A stretch of 64,000 nt of DNA. It comes from Xanthobacteraceae bacterium. Lineage in GTDB: Bacteria > Pseudomonadota > Alphaproteobacteria > Rhizobiales > Xanthobacteraceae. The notes beneath the pieces are model-generated. The model ran no database searches. It had not been told where the DNA came from and worked only from the letters and a program-made list of their open reading frames with translations. Made by a program: the position numbers and the translations under genes. This document shows, in pieces, positions 17,136 through 26,984 of the stretch. Each line of letters starts with the position of its first letter. Position 1 is the first letter of the stretch. The stretch spans positions 103,359 through 167,358 of the forward strand of contig JANINJ010000075.1 in the NCBI GenBank assembly GCA_024508855.1, in the 5' to 3' direction.

Positions 17136-18400
17136 TCAGCTACGGGCAACAGAATTCAGAAGCATCTTCCGACGTGGCCGCATCCGATACGGATGCCCAC
17201 ATCGCTCCAGCGCCGCGCGTGTCGGTGCAGGCATTCTGCGAGACTGTCGAGGTGGCGGCGGTCGTCCAGTCGGCGGGCGAGGACCGGCGGCTCGGCAAGG
17301 CTCACATCAAGATCCAGATGGGGGGCATGACTGCGGCGATCGAAGCCTATCGCACGTCGCCAACGCCGAACGTCATCGTTCTCGAGACCGATGCACGCAA
17401 CAACATTCTCACCGGCCTCGATCAGCTGGCATCGGTGTGTGACGCCGGCACCCGTGTCATCGTGGTCGGCCGGGTCAACGATGTCACGCTGTATCGCGAA
17501 CTGGTTCGCCGCGGCGTCAGCGACTATCTCATCGCTCCGATCCAGCCACTCGATATCGTCCGCGCCGTCTGCGGGCTGTTCTCGACGCCCGACGCGAAGG
17601 CCGTCGGCAGGGTCATCGCGATCACCGGCGCCAAGGGTGGCGTCGGCGGATCGACGATCGCCCATAACGTCGCCTGGGCCATTGCCCGCGATCTGGCGCT
17701 GGATTCCGTCGTCGCCGATCTCGACCTGGCGTTCGGCACAGCCGGCCTCGACTACAATCAGGATCCGCCGCAAGGCATCGCCGACGCGGTGTTTTCGCCG
17801 GATCGCGTCGATACTGCATTCATCGACCGCCTGCTGTCGAAATGCACCGATCACCTCAGCCTGCTGGCAGCGCCGGCGACGCTGGATCGGGTCTACGATT
17901 TCGGCACCGAGGCATTCGACGCGATTTTCGATACATTGCGCTCGACGATGCCCTGTATCGTGCTCGATGTTCCGCATCAATGGTCCGGCTGGGCGAAGCG
18001 GGCCCTGATCAATGCTGACGACATTCTGATCGTGGCGGCACCGGATCTGGCCAACTTGCGCAACACCAAGAACCTGTTCGATCTGCTGAAAGCGGCGCGG
18101 CCCAACGACCGCGCCCCGCTGTACTGCCTCAATCAGGTCGGCGTGCCGAAGCGTCCGGAAATCGGCGTCAGCGAATTCGCCAAGGCGATCGAAGCCCAGC
18201 CGATCGTCAGCATTCCGTTCGAACCGCAACTGTTCGGCTCGGCCGCCAACAACGGCCAGATGATCGCGGAGATCGCCGCCAACCACCGCACCACCGAGAT
18301 GTTCCTGCAAATCGCGCAGCGGCTGACCGGGCGCGGCGAAACGAAGAAGCCGCGCAGTTCGTTCCTTTCACCACTCATTGGTAAATTGCGGGCCAAATAA
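17132..18400 (+). CDS. cpaE: CpaE, TadZ-type ATPase
   Basis: CpaE/TadZ localises the Tad machinery to the pole. The 422-residue product has a receiver-like domain at about residues 38-150 (NVIVLETDARNNILTGL, then RGVSDYLIAPIQPLDIVRAV) without a clear phospho-acceptor site. A MinD/ParA-like ATPase domain follows from about 160. Its Walker A motif at 167-175 is AKGGVGGST, where the second lysine/threonine pair of a canonical KGGxGKT is replaced by Gly-Ser; such atypical Walker A motifs are known in this family. SVVADLDLAFGTAGLDYNQ and PCIVLDVPHQWSGWAK follow. It overlaps cpaD by 4 bases and precedes cpaF by 21. Confidence 0.94.
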   Translation: MISYGQQNSEASSDVAASDTDAHIAPAPRVSVQAFCETVEVAAVVQSAGEDRRLGKAHIKIQMGGMTAAIEAYRTSPTPNVIVLETDARNNILTGLDQLASVCDAGTRVIVVGRVNDVTLYRELVRRGVSDYLIAPIQPLDIVRAVCGLFSTPDAKAVGRVIAITGAKGGVGGSTIAHNVAWAIARDLALDSVVADLDLAFGTAGLDYNQDPPQGIADAVFSPDRVDTAFIDRLLSKCTDHLSLLAAPATLDRVYDFGTEAFDAIFDTLRSTMPCIVLDVPHQWSGWAKRALINADDILIVAAPDLANLRNTKNLFDLLKAARPNDRAPLYCLNQVGVPKRPEIGVSEFAKAIEAQPIVSIPFEPQLFGSAANNGQMIAEIAANHRTTEMFLQIAQRLTGRGETKKPRSSFLSPLIGKLRAK

Positions 18401-18421
18401 CCTGCCGCATGGAGTGCCGTC

Positions 18422-19882
18422 GTGTTTGGTAAGCGTAGCGGAACAGAAAATGACGTAAGGGCGTCGAGCGCCCCCGTGCTGGAGCCAGCCTCGGCTCCAG
18501 CGGCGGCTCCGTATGCGGCCACGCCGTCCTCCAGCGTTGCATCTCCACCGCTGGCTCCTGTACGCCAGGCTCCGGTCTCGACCGAGTCGCGCCGGTCCGA
18601 CACCTATTATCAGGTCAAGGCAACGATCTTCGGCGCGCTGATCGAGGCCATCGATCTGGCGCAGCTGGCCAAGCTCGACAGCGAGTCGGCGCGTGAGGAA
18701 ATCCGCGATATCGTCAACGAGATCATCGCGATCAAGAATATCGTCATGTCGATCGCCGAGCAGGAAGAACTGCTCGACGATATCTGCAACGACGTGCTTG
18801 GTTACGGCCCGCTCGAACCGCTGCTGGCCCGCGACGACATCGCCGACATCATGGTCAATGGCGCCGGCACCGTGTTCATCGAAGTCGCTGGCAAGATCCA
18901 GAAGACCGGCATCCGCTTCCGCGACAACCAGCAGCTTCTGAACATCTGTCAGCGCATCGTCAGCCAGGTCGGCCGGCGCGTCGACGAATCCTCTCCGATC
19001 TGCGACGCCCGCCTCGCCGACGGCTCGCGCGTCAATGCCATCGTGCCGCCGCTGGCGATCGACGGCCCTGCCCTCACCATCCGAAAATTCCGCCGCGACA
19101 AGCTGACACTGGAACAGCTCGTCAAGTTCGGCGCGATATCCCAGCCCGGCGCCGACATCCTGCAGATCATCGGCCGCTGCCGCGCCAACGTCCTGATTTC
19201 GGGAGGTACCGGCTCCGGCAAGACGACCTTGCTGAACTGTCTGACCCGTTACATCGAGAACGACGAACGCATCATCACCTGCGAAGACGCCGCCGAATTG
19301 CAGCTGCAACAGCCGCATGTGGTTCGTCTTGAAACGCGGCCGCCAAATATCGAGGGCGAAGGTCAGATCACGATGCGCGATCTGGTCAAGAACTGCCTGC
19401 GTATGCGTCCGGAGCGGATCATCGTCGGCGAAGTCCGCGGACCCGAGGCGTTCGACCTGCTGCAGGCGATGAACACCGGTCACGACGGATCGATGGGCAC
19501 CCTGCACGCCAACAATCCGCGCGAAGCCCTGTCACGCTGCGAATCCATGATCACCATGGGCGGCTATTCGCTGCCGTCGCGCACCATTCGCGAAATGATC
19601 TGCGCATCGATCGACGTGATCGTCCAGGCTGCGCGCTTGCGCGACGGCTCACGCCGCATCACCCACGTCACCGAGGTGATGGGGATGGAAGGCGATACCA
19701 TCATTACCCAGGATATTTTCGTTTACGACATGCTGGGCGAGGATCCGAACGGCAACATTATCGGCCGGCACCGGTCGACCGGCATCGGCCGGCCGGCGTT
19801 CTGGGATCGCGCACGTTATTACGGCGAAGAGCAGCGGCTCGCCGCAGCTCTTGACGCCTCTATGGTCAATGTAGACGTCTGA
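18422..19882 (+). CDS. cpaF: CpaF, pilus assembly/secretion ATPase
   Basis: CpaF/TadA is the hexameric cytoplasmic ATPase that powers Flp pilus assembly. The 486-residue protein has a disordered Ala/Pro/Ser-rich N-terminus (about 1-58), an N-terminal all-helical domain, then the secretion ATPase domain. That domain contains Walker [10 protein letters not shown] at 261-269, the acidic [11 protein letters not shown] region, Walker B and beyond in [17 protein letters not shown] and the His-box [11 protein letters not shown]. The GTG start at 18422 lacks a strong Shine-Dalgarno sequence, but no nearby alternative looks better. It is followed after 8 bases by tadB. Confidence 0.95.
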   Translation: MFGKRSGTENDVRASSAPVLEPASAPAAAPYAATPSSSVASPPLAPVRQAPVSTESRRSDTYYQVKATIFGALIEAIDLAQLAKLDSESAREEIRDIVNEIIAIKNIVMSIAEQEELLDDICNDVLGYGPLEPLLARDDIADIMVNGAGTVFIEVAGKIQKTGIRFRDNQQLLNICQRIVSQVGRRVDESSPICDARLADGSRVNAIVPPLAIDGPALTIRKFRRDKLTLEQLVKFGAISQPGADILQIIGRCRANVLISGGTGSGKTTLLNCLTRYIENDERIITCEDAAELQLQQPHVVRLETRPPNIEGEGQITMRDLVKNCLRMRPERIIVGEVRGPEAFDLLQAMNTGHDGSMGTLHANNPREALSRCESMITMGGYSLPSRTIREMICASIDVIVQAARLRDGSRRITHVTEVMGMEGDTIITQDIFVYDMLGEDPNGNIIGRHRSTGIGRPAFWDRARYYGEEQRLAAALDASMVNVDV

Positions 19883-19890
19883 GGCCGGTT

Positions 19891-20865
19891 ATGAATTTGC
19901 AGCCGATCGCGCTGGCGTTTCTCGCCGCGACCGCCATTGGCGGCGTGGCGTGGGTTTTCCTGTATCCGATCCTGTCCGGAGAACGGAAGGCCGAACAGCG
20001 CCGTGCCTCATTGGCCAAATCGGAACCATCGATCCGAACCGCCGATCGTAACCAGCGCTCGCGCCGCGAGCAGGTCGAGACGTCGCTCAAGGAACTGGAA
20101 GATCGTCACCGGGAAGAGAAAAAGGTCTCGCTGACCACCCGGATATCCCAGGCCGGCTTGTCATGGACGAAGCAGAAATTCATCGTGATTTCCTGCGTGC
20201 TGGGCTTTGCGAGCCTTACCATCGGCTTTGTCATGGGGGCGGGCCTGCTGGCGTCCGTAGCCTTCGGATTTGCCGCCGCGCTCGGCGCGCCGCGATGGCT
20301 GTTAGGCTTTCTGAAGAAGCGGCGTGAGAAGAAGTTTCTTGCTGCGCTGCCCGATGCGGTGGATGTGATCGTGCGCGGCATCAAGGCCGGGTTGCCGCTG
20401 TTTGAATCGATCAAGGTAGTTGCAGCCGACGCACCGCAGCCGCTCAAGGGCGAATTCCTCGCCATTATCGAGACCCAGGCGATCGGCATGCCGTTGGGTG
20501 AAGCCTGTATGCGGCTTTATGACCGAATGCCGCTTCCGGAAGCCAACTTCTTCGGAATCGTCATTTCCATCCAGCAAAAGTCCGGCGGCAACCTCGCCGA
20601 GGCGCTCGGTAACCTCTCCAGGGTGCTGCGTGACCGCAAGAAAATGTCGGAAAAGATTCAGGCGATGTCGATGGAAGCAAAAGCGTCGGCCGCCATCATC
20701 GGTTCGCTGCCGCCGATCGTTATGCTTCTCGTTTATCTCACTACCCCCAGCTACATCTCGTTGCTATGGACGCATCCGACCGGCCATCTGATGCTGGCCG
20801 GGTCCGCCGTCTGGATGACCATGGGCGTTCTTGTGATGAAGAAAATGATCAACTTCGACTTCTAG
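19891..20865 (+). CDS. tadB: TadB, Flp pilus inner-membrane platform protein
   Basis: TadB is an inner-membrane protein related to GspF/PilC that forms the pilus assembly platform with TadC. The 324-residue protein has an N-terminal helix (about 6-26), a charged cytoplasmic linker (EERRAS-like, RNQRSRREQVETSLKELEDR), two further helices near 95-140, the T2SSF domain (FLAALPDAVDVIVRGIKAGL, ESIKVVA, GNLAEALGNLSRVLRDRKKM) and C-terminal helices. The GspF signature is clear. It is 8 bases after cpaF and 9 before tadC. Confidence 0.93.
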   Translation: MNLQPIALAFLAATAIGGVAWVFLYPILSGERKAEQRRASLAKSEPSIRTADRNQRSRREQVETSLKELEDRHREEKKVSLTTRISQAGLSWTKQKFIVISCVLGFASLTIGFVMGAGLLASVAFGFAAALGAPRWLLGFLKKRREKKFLAALPDAVDVIVRGIKAGLPLFESIKVVAADAPQPLKGEFLAIIETQAIGMPLGEACMRLYDRMPLPEANFFGIVISIQQKSGGNLAEALGNLSRVLRDRKKMSEKIQAMSMEAKASAAIIGSLPPIVMLLVYLTTPSYISLLWTHPTGHLMLAGSAVWMTMGVLVMKKMINFDF

Positions 20866-20874
20866 TGGTGCATC

Positions 20875-21846
20875 ATGCTGGAACTGCTGCTCGAGAAGAT
20901 TCATGACGCCCGCTTCATGACGATGCTGTTCGCGGCAATCGCTGCGAGCGCGACGGCGTACACGCTCATCACGCCGCTGCTTGTCGGAGATACGTTGTCG
21001 AAGCGCATGAAGGCGGTTGCCAGCGAGCGCGAGCGTATCCGCCAGCGCGAACGCGATCGGCTTCGGAACGATAAGGTATCGTTGCGGCAATCGCCCAAGC
21101 AGATCGTTTCCCGGGTCGTTGACGATCTCAATCTCGGAAAATGGGTCGCGCAGGAAGCGGCACGCGACAAGTTGCAGATGGCCGGCTATCGCGGCCAAGC
21201 CCCATATATCACCTTCCTGTTTTTCCGGATGGTTACGCCGATCGTCCTGCTGCTGGCAGCGATCCTCTACGTTTTCGTGATCGCCCACCTGAAGCAGCCG
21301 CTGCCCGTCAAGATCGGCATTTGTGTCGCCGCAGCCTATCTCGGCTTGCAGGCGCCAATGCTGTTCCTGCGTAACGCGATCTCGAAACGTCAGCTTTCGA
21401 TCAAGCGCGCGTTTCCCGATGCGTTGGACCTTCTGCTGATCTGCGTCGAATCCGGCATGTCGATCGAAATGGCGTTTCGCAAGGTCAGCATGGAAATCGG
21501 CGCGCAATCGGTGCCGCTGGCGGAAGAATTCACCCTGACCACGGCCGAACTGTCGTACCTTCAGGATCGCAAGGTGGCATACGAGAACCTTGCGAAGCGG
21601 ACCGGCCTCGACGGAGTCAAATCGGTCTGCCTGGCGCTTCAGCAATCGGAACGTTACGGCACGCCGCTCGGGCAGGCGCTGCGGGTGATGGCACAGGAAA
21701 ATCGCGACATGCGCATGTCGGCGGCCGAGAAGAAAGCGGCAGCGCTGCCGCCGAAGCTGACGGTTCCGATGATCGTCTTCTTTCTTCCGGTGCTGTTCGT
21801 CGTGATCCTCGGGCCGACCGGCATCAAGCTTGCCGCGCTTCACTAG
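20875..21846 (+). CDS. tadC: TadC, Flp pilus inner-membrane platform protein
   Basis: TadC is the partner of TadB in the pilus inner-membrane platform. The 323-residue protein has the same architecture: an N-terminal helix (TMLFAAIAASATAYTLITPL), a charged linker (RERIRQRERDRLRND), two helices near 120-165, then the T2SSF domain (KRAFPDALDLLLICVESGMS, IEMAFRKV, ALQQSERYGTPLGQALRVMA) and a last hydrophobic helix (VFFLPVLFVVILGPTGI). It is the last plus-strand gene of the cluster; tadD lies beyond, in the opposite direction, across a repeat element. Confidence 0.93.
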   Translation: MLELLLEKIHDARFMTMLFAAIAASATAYTLITPLLVGDTLSKRMKAVASERERIRQRERDRLRNDKVSLRQSPKQIVSRVVDDLNLGKWVAQEAARDKLQMAGYRGQAPYITFLFFRMVTPIVLLLAAILYVFVIAHLKQPLPVKIGICVAAAYLGLQAPMLFLRNAISKRQLSIKRAFPDALDLLLICVESGMSIEMAFRKVSMEIGAQSVPLAEEFTLTTAELSYLQDRKVAYENLAKRTGLDGVKSVCLALQQSERYGTPLGQALRVMAQENRDMRMSAAEKKAAALPPKLTVPMIVFFLPVLFVVILGPTGIKLAALH

Positions 21847-21941
21847 AACATGATCGACTGACGTCGAACCACGAAGGCTATCCTGAGGTGCGACGCGTTA
21901 TTCACGCGTGTCGCGCCTCGGAGGGGATCACAAAATCTCAG

Positions 21942-22074
21942 CGTCGTCCCTGCGCAGGCAGGGACCCATAACCCCTGGCGACCGTGGTGAGCACGGCTAT
22001 CCGTCAAGGATCTTGATCGCTGCCCGCATCACCAATGACACGGCGTATGGGTCCCCGCCTGCGCGGGGACGACG
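21942..22074 (+). repeat. MITE-like repeat element, copy A
   Basis: A 133-base element with terminal inverted repeats. The left end, CGTCGTCCCTGCGCAGGCAG (from 21942), continues to GGGACCCATAACCCC; the right end reads ACACGGCGTATGGGTCC and ends in GCGCGGGGACGACG at 22074. Copies B (31223-31368), C (61391-61524) and D (62131-62265) share both ends. Copy D shares some interior sequence as well (CTGCCCGCATCA before the right end) in the same orientation. It lies between the convergent tadC and tadD genes. No open frame is seen. Confidence 0.85.
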
Positions 22075-22132
22075 CTCGTTATGTTGCAAATCCGTCCACA
22101 AGCGAATTTCGAGTCAGAGATGCGCTACGAAA

Positions 22133-22942
22133 TCAGGAACGGGCCCGGGCGGCGTTCAGCTCGGCCTGCGCGCCGGGGCGTGGCTTCCGCCGGCCGTCCA
22201 GCATCTGCCTGAGATAGGCGACATTGGCTGCCGCCTCGTCCGCGGGCAGATCGGCCTTGACGATGCTTTCGGCTTCGGCGAAGCGGCCCTGCAGGCCCAC
22301 GACGAGACCCAGATTCTGACGCACGCGAGCGTCAGCCTTCGGGCTGGCATAGGCCCGGCGCAGGACCGTTTCCGCCTTCGGCAGATCGCCCGAGAGCACG
22401 TAGGACATGCCGAGATTGGAAAGAACCGAAGGCTCCTCCGGCACGATCTTCAAGGCGCTGCTGTAATACTCGCGCGCCTGATCGTGGCGCCCGAGTTGGT
22501 CGAGCGCCGTGCCCTGTACCGAAAGAATACGCCAATCCGGATTCTGCGGCGTGTGCGCGCGGCCGAGCACATCGAAGCCCAACTGGAAATTGCCATTGTC
22601 GACCAGCGCGCGGCCATACAGGCCAAGCAGCTGTCTGTTGCCCGGAATGGTCAGATTGGCCTGTTCGAGCACCGCGACGGCCTGCGCGCGCTGGCCGGAA
22701 GCGCGCAATGCCTGACCGTATTTGAGTGCAGCCTCGACGCTTTTCGGATGGGCGCGATATTGCTCGCCATAGACGTCAACGGCCCGCTTCGGATCGGCAC
22801 TCGCGCGCGCTTCCGCGCGTGCGCCGAGTGCACCGGTGATGTCGGGCATGCCCGCGGTCTGGCATCCACCCAACCCTGCGGTCAGAAGTGCGAGGACGGC
22901 CGCGGAGCCGAGAAGCCGGGCGAGACAAGGGTGCTGACGCAT
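22133..22942 (-). CDS. tadD: TadD, TPR lipoprotein of the Flp pilus
   Basis: TadD is a TPR-containing outer-membrane lipoprotein, needed for the secretin in Tad systems and resembling PilF/PilW. The 269-residue product has a signal peptide with lipobox LGGC (Cys27). Tandem TPR repeats run from about residue 50 to 230 (PKSVEAALKYGQALRASGQ, GNRQLLGLYGRALVDNGNFQ, DWRILSVQGTALDQLGRHDQ, EPSVLSNLGMSYVLSGDLPK, DARVRQNLGLVVGLQGRFAE). It is transcribed toward tadC from the minus strand and separated from it by repeat copy A. Bases 22943-23077 upstream contain several TTAAC motifs. Confidence 0.92.
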   Translation of the reverse strand: MRQHPCLARLLGSAAVLALLTAGLGGCQTAGMPDITGALGARAEARASADPKRAVDVYGEQYRAHPKSVEAALKYGQALRASGQRAQAVAVLEQANLTIPGNRQLLGLYGRALVDNGNFQLGFDVLGRAHTPQNPDWRILSVQGTALDQLGRHDQAREYYSSALKIVPEEPSVLSNLGMSYVLSGDLPKAETVLRRAYASPKADARVRQNLGLVVGLQGRFAEAESIVKADLPADEAAANVAYLRQMLDGRRKPRPGAQAELNAARARS

Positions 22943-23077
22943 GGCACATTAACTCGCGATTGCAGGCGGATGTTGCTGTCGAGTGCCTCGATCAATAGAC
23001 CGTTAACCCTAACGACCGGTTAACTGCCGAATGACATAAGCCGACACTGGAACAATCCACCAAGCGAGACCAAGCCC

Positions 23078-24460
23078 ATGCATGCTGCGTTTGTAACGGA
23101 ATCGACCGAGGCGGCGATTCCCGTCGTCTTCGTCACCAGGGCGACATGGGACGCGACCAGCGCCAGCCTTGACACGCCCGCGCAGCAATTCGCCCGCGCC
23201 AACGCCTTTTCCGGCAAGGCCGGCCAGGTTCTGTCCCTCCCGGCGCCCGACGGAACGATCGCGCAGGTGCTGTTTGGCCTCGACGATGCGTCGAGCCCCG
23301 GGCAGGATCGCTTTCGCGTCGGTCAATTGCCCGGCCTGCTGCCGCCGGGGACCTATCGCTTCGCCAATGCGCCGCACGACGCGCGACTTGCCGCCCTCGC
23401 CTTCGCGCTGGGCAGCTACCGGTTCGGTCGCTACCGCGCATCGGCGACGCCGCAGGTTCGGCTGGTGCCTCCCGCCGGCGTCGATATCACTGCGATCTCG
23501 CGCATGGCGGAGGCGGCGGGGCTGGCGCGCGATCTGATCAATACGCCAGCCAACGACATGGGACCCGCAGAACTCGAAGCCGCCGCTCGAGAACTGGCGA
23601 TGCGGTTCGGCGCCCGCTTCTCCTCCATCGTCGGCGACGAACTGCTCAAACAGAATTTCCCGCTGATCCACGCCGTCGGCATGGCCTCGACGCGCGCGCC
23701 GCGCCTGATCGACTTCACCTGGGGCGATGCTTCCCACCCCAAGGTGACGCTGGTCGGCAAGGGCGTGTGCTTCGATACCGGCGGCGTCGACCTGAAACCG
23801 GCCAGCGGCATGCTGATCATGAAGAAGGACATGGGCGGCGCGGCCAATGTGCTGGCGCTGGCGCAGATGATCATGGATGCGAAGCTGAAGGTACGGCTGC
23901 GCGTGCTGATTCCGGCGGTGGAGAATTCCGTGGCCGGCAACGCATTTCGGCCGCTGGATATCTTTCCGTCGCGCAAGGGACCGACGGTCGAGATCGGCAA
24001 CACCGATGCTGAGGGACGTCTGGTGCTGGCGGATGCGCTCGCGCTGGCTGACGAGGAAACGCCGGACCTCTTGATCGATCTCGGTACGCTCACCGGCGCC
24101 GCGCGTGTCGCGCTCGGCCCGGATTTGCCACCGTTCTACACCGATGACGATGCACTCGCCGCCGAGGTCGCACACTGCGCCCATGCGGAGAACGATCCGT
24201 TGTGGCGGATGCCGCTGTGGGGGCCTTACGACGCGTGGCTGGATTCCAAAGTCGCCAACATCAACAACGCGCCGGCGAACGGATTCGCCGGATCGATCAC
24301 CTGCGCGCTGTTCCTGCAGCGCTTCGTCGAATCCGCCGCGAGCTGGCTGCACGTCGATATCTACGGCTGGACGCCGTCCGCGAAGCCGGGACGGCCCGAG
24401 GGCGGCGAATGCCAGGCTGCCCGCGCCCTCTACGCATTGCTGAGCCAGCGCTATGGATGA
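23078..24460 (+). CDS. M17 family leucyl aminopeptidase
   Basis: This cytoplasmic metallo-aminopeptidase of the M17 family releases N-terminal residues from peptides and uses two divalent metal ions. The catalytic C-terminal domain contains GKGVCFDTGGVDLKPASGML, the Lys/Asp pair in MKKDMGGAANVL, the signature NTDAEGRLVLADAL (Asn308 onward) and DLGTLTGAARVALG. The N-terminal regulatory domain is shorter than in E. coli PepA: the total is 460 residues against about 500. It overlaps the NlpC/P60 gene by 8 bases, so the two are translationally coupled. A combined role in peptide or murein-fragment turnover is inferred. Confidence 0.93.
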   Translation: MHAAFVTESTEAAIPVVFVTRATWDATSASLDTPAQQFARANAFSGKAGQVLSLPAPDGTIAQVLFGLDDASSPGQDRFRVGQLPGLLPPGTYRFANAPHDARLAALAFALGSYRFGRYRASATPQVRLVPPAGVDITAISRMAEAAGLARDLINTPANDMGPAELEAAARELAMRFGARFSSIVGDELLKQNFPLIHAVGMASTRAPRLIDFTWGDASHPKVTLVGKGVCFDTGGVDLKPASGMLIMKKDMGGAANVLALAQMIMDAKLKVRLRVLIPAVENSVAGNAFRPLDIFPSRKGPTVEIGNTDAEGRLVLADALALADEETPDLLIDLGTLTGAARVALGPDLPPFYTDDDALAAEVAHCAHAENDPLWRMPLWGPYDAWLDSKVANINNAPANGFAGSITCALFLQRFVESAASWLHVDIYGWTPSAKPGRPEGGECQAARALYALLSQRYG

Positions 24461-25295
24461 CCCGCGCCTCACCCCCGCGCGGCCGGAGGTTGCCGCAAAG
24501 TACCTCGAAGGCAAGGTGAAGGCTGCGTGCTTCGTCGCCGGAGAAAGTCTTGTCGTGACGGAGGCCATCGCGCCGCTGCGAACCGCGCCGCGCGCCGATG
24601 CGATGCTGCAAACCCAGGCGCTGTTGGGCGAGCGCGTCACGGTCTACGACCGTCCCGGCGACGGCTGGGCCTGGGGCCAACTGGAATCGGACGGTTATGT
24701 CGGCTGGCTTCCTGAGTCCGCACTCGGCCAACCGGGCGCAGCGCCGACCCACAAGATCATCGCTCCGCGGACCTTTGCCTTTCCGGGTCCGTCGATCAAA
24801 CTGCCGCCGCTCGACGTCTTGCCGTTTGGAGCCGCTGTGGCGGTGAGGCGAAACGAGGGCACGTTCGGTGTGACCGAAGCCGGCGCATTTCTGCCCGCGC
24901 AACATCTTGCGCCGCTCGATCATCGCGACGCCGACATGGTTGCCGTCGCGGAAACGTTTCTCGGGACGCCTTATCTGTGGGGCGGCAAGACCAGCCTCGG
25001 CGTCGATTGCTCGGGACTGGTGCAGGTTGCGCTGACGGCATGCGGCATCGGCGCGCCGCGGGACAGCGACATGCAGGAGGCCGGTCTCGGCGCATCCGTG
25101 CCGATGACGGAATTGCATCGGCTCAAGCGCGGCGACCTGATGTTCTGGAAAGGCCATGTCGCCATCGTGCGCAATGCCACGACGATCATTCACGCCAACG
25201 CGCATCACATGGCGACGGCCATCGAGCCGACCCGCGATGCCGTGGCGCGCATCAAGGCCGCAGGCAGCGACATCACCGGCATCAAGCGGATATAA
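24453..25295 (+). CDS. NlpC/P60 family peptidoglycan hydrolase with SH3 domain
   Basis: This 280-residue protein is a cysteine peptidase of the NlpC/P60 family, which usually cuts peptide cross-links in murein or its fragments. An SH3-like domain (about 30-100, LRTAPRADA and GDGWAWGQLESDGYVGWLPE) and a second SH3-like stretch precede the catalytic domain (from about 160). The triad is Cys186 in GVDCSGLVQ, His235 in FWKGHVAIV and His247 in TIIHANA. No signal peptide is visible, so it may act on recycled cytoplasmic peptides, which suits its coupling to the aminopeptidase (8-base overlap). The family is also called dipeptidyl-peptidase VI-like. Confidence 0.92.
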   Translation: MDDPRLTPARPEVAAKYLEGKVKAACFVAGESLVVTEAIAPLRTAPRADAMLQTQALLGERVTVYDRPGDGWAWGQLESDGYVGWLPESALGQPGAAPTHKIIAPRTFAFPGPSIKLPPLDVLPFGAAVAVRRNEGTFGVTEAGAFLPAQHLAPLDHRDADMVAVAETFLGTPYLWGGKTSLGVDCSGLVQVALTACGIGAPRDSDMQEAGLGASVPMTELHRLKRGDLMFWKGHVAIVRNATTIIHANAHHMATAIEPTRDAVARIKAAGSDITGIKRI

Positions 25296-25329
25296 AACAG
25301 CGTTGGTATCGGAACGACGGTATCGAGTA

Positions 25330-26982
25330 TTATTCCGCCGTTACGTCACCCTTCGCCGCTTCCAGCCGGAACGCGGCAGCGAACAAGGCGCGGGTATAAT
25401 CGGTCTTCGGATGTTTGAATAAATCCGCCGCAGGCCCCTCCTCCACCACCTTGCCGTTACGCATCACGATGAGATGGCTCGCCAATGAGGCGACCACGCG
25501 AAGGTCGTGGGAAATGAACATGTAGGTGAGATTGCGCTTGCGCTGCAATTCGCGCAGCAGATCGACCAATTGCGCCTGAAACAGCATGTCGAGCGCACTG
25601 GTCGGCTCATCCAGCACTACGAAGCTGGGCTCCAGCACCACGGCACGCGCGACGCTGATGCGTTGGCGCTGGCCGCCGGAGAATTCGTGCGGATAACGCG
25701 AGCGCGTTTCCGGATCGAGGCCGACATCCGCGAGCGCCTTGATGACGCGCGCCTCGCGCTCGTCCCACGATAGCGAGCGCTGATGCACGCTCAGGCCCTC
25801 GGCGACGATATCTCCTACCGACATGCGCGGGCTGAGCGCACCGAACGGATCCTGAAACACGATCTGCATGTCGCGCCGGAACGGCCGCATCTCCTTGGCG
25901 CGCAGGCCCTGAACATCCTTGCCCATGAAAACGATCGGACCATCCGACGAGATCAGCCGCAGCAGCGCCAGCCCGAGCGTGGTTTTGCCGGAACCGGATT
26001 CGCCGACGACGCCAAGAGTTTCGCCCTTGCGCACCGCGAGGCTGACGCCGTCGACCGCCTTGATGTGCCCAACCGTCCGGCGCAGGAAACCACGCTTGAT
26101 CGGAAACCAGACCTTGAGATCGTTCGTCGACATCACCACCGGCGCCTGCGGCTGTGGCGGTGCCGGATCGGGCTTCGGCTCGGCCGCAAGCAGCGCGCGC
26201 GTGTAAGGATGCTGGGGTGCCGTGAACACCTGCTCGACCGGCCCGCGCTCGACGATCTTGCCGTTGTTCATGACGCACACCACGTCGGCGATGCGGCGGA
26301 CGATGCCGAGATCGTGGGTGATGAACAACAGGCTCATGCCGGTACGCGCGCGAATTTCCGCGAGCAGCGCAAGGATCTGCGCCTGCACGGTGACATCGAG
26401 CGCGGTGGTCGGCTCGTCGGCGATCAGGAGATCGGGTTCGTTGGCGAGCGCCATCGCGATCATCACGCGCTGGCGCTGTCCGCCGGACAATTGATGCGGA
26501 TAGCTGGCGAGCCGCGTTTCCGGTTCCGGAATGCCGACCTGCGTCAGCAGTTCGAGGATGCGCGCCCGCGCCTTCGCGCCGCGAATGCCCTTGTGGAGCA
26601 GCAATATCTCGCCGATCTGCGCCTCGATGGTGTGGAGCGGATTGAGCGAGGTCATCGGCTCCTGGAAGATGATCGAGATGTCGTTGCCGCGGATGGTGCG
26701 GATCTCGTTTTCCGGAAGCTGCAGCAGGTCCTGGCCCTTGAAGCGGATGCTGCCCGAGGGATGCGTCGCTGTCGGATACGGCAGCAGTTTCAAGATCGAC
26801 AGTGCGCTGACGGATTTTCCGGAACCGGACTCCCCGACCAGCGCTACGCATTCGCCGCGCCCGATCTCGAAAGAAACATGATCCACGGCCGTCGACGCAC
26901 CATCGCCGTGGCGGAAGGCGACCGAGAGGTCGCGGACATCGAGCAGCGGCTGGGTGATGGCATCCATGTGGGTATCCGCCAT
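25330..26982 (-). CDS. yejF: YejF, fused two-domain ABC transporter ATP-binding protein (peptide import)
   Basis: This ATPase component of a YejABEF-type peptide importer contains two ABC cassettes in one 550-residue chain. The first half has Walker A GESGSGKS, signature LSGGQRQRV and Walker [13 protein letters not shown]. The second has Walker [16 protein letters not shown], signature FSGGQRQRI and Walker [13 protein letters not shown]. Both halves look catalytically intact. It is the last gene of the minus-strand operon, 2 bases after yejE. In E. coli the Yej system imports microcin C and other peptides; the substrate here is not known. Confidence 0.94.
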   Translation of the reverse strand: MADTHMDAITQPLLDVRDLSVAFRHGDGASTAVDHVSFEIGRGECVALVGESGSGKSVSALSILKLLPYPTATHPSGSIRFKGQDLLQLPENEIRTIRGNDISIIFQEPMTSLNPLHTIEAQIGEILLLHKGIRGAKARARILELLTQVGIPEPETRLASYPHQLSGGQRQRVMIAMALANEPDLLIADEPTTALDVTVQAQILALLAEIRARTGMSLLFITHDLGIVRRIADVVCVMNNGKIVERGPVEQVFTAPQHPYTRALLAAEPKPDPAPPQPQAPVVMSTNDLKVWFPIKRGFLRRTVGHIKAVDGVSLAVRKGETLGVVGESGSGKTTLGLALLRLISSDGPIVFMGKDVQGLRAKEMRPFRRDMQIVFQDPFGALSPRMSVGDIVAEGLSVHQRSLSWDEREARVIKALADVGLDPETRSRYPHEFSGGQRQRISVARAVVLEPSFVVLDEPTSALDMLFQAQLVDLLRELQRKRNLTYMFISHDLRVVASLASHLIVMRNGKVVEEGPAADLFKHPKTDYTRALFAAAFRLEAAKGDVTAE

Positions 26983-26984
26983 CG

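Noticed and set aside
25305..25345. GGAAC near 25312 with CGTT downstream
   Set aside because: The spacing is about 23 bases, too long, and it lies between convergent gene ends.
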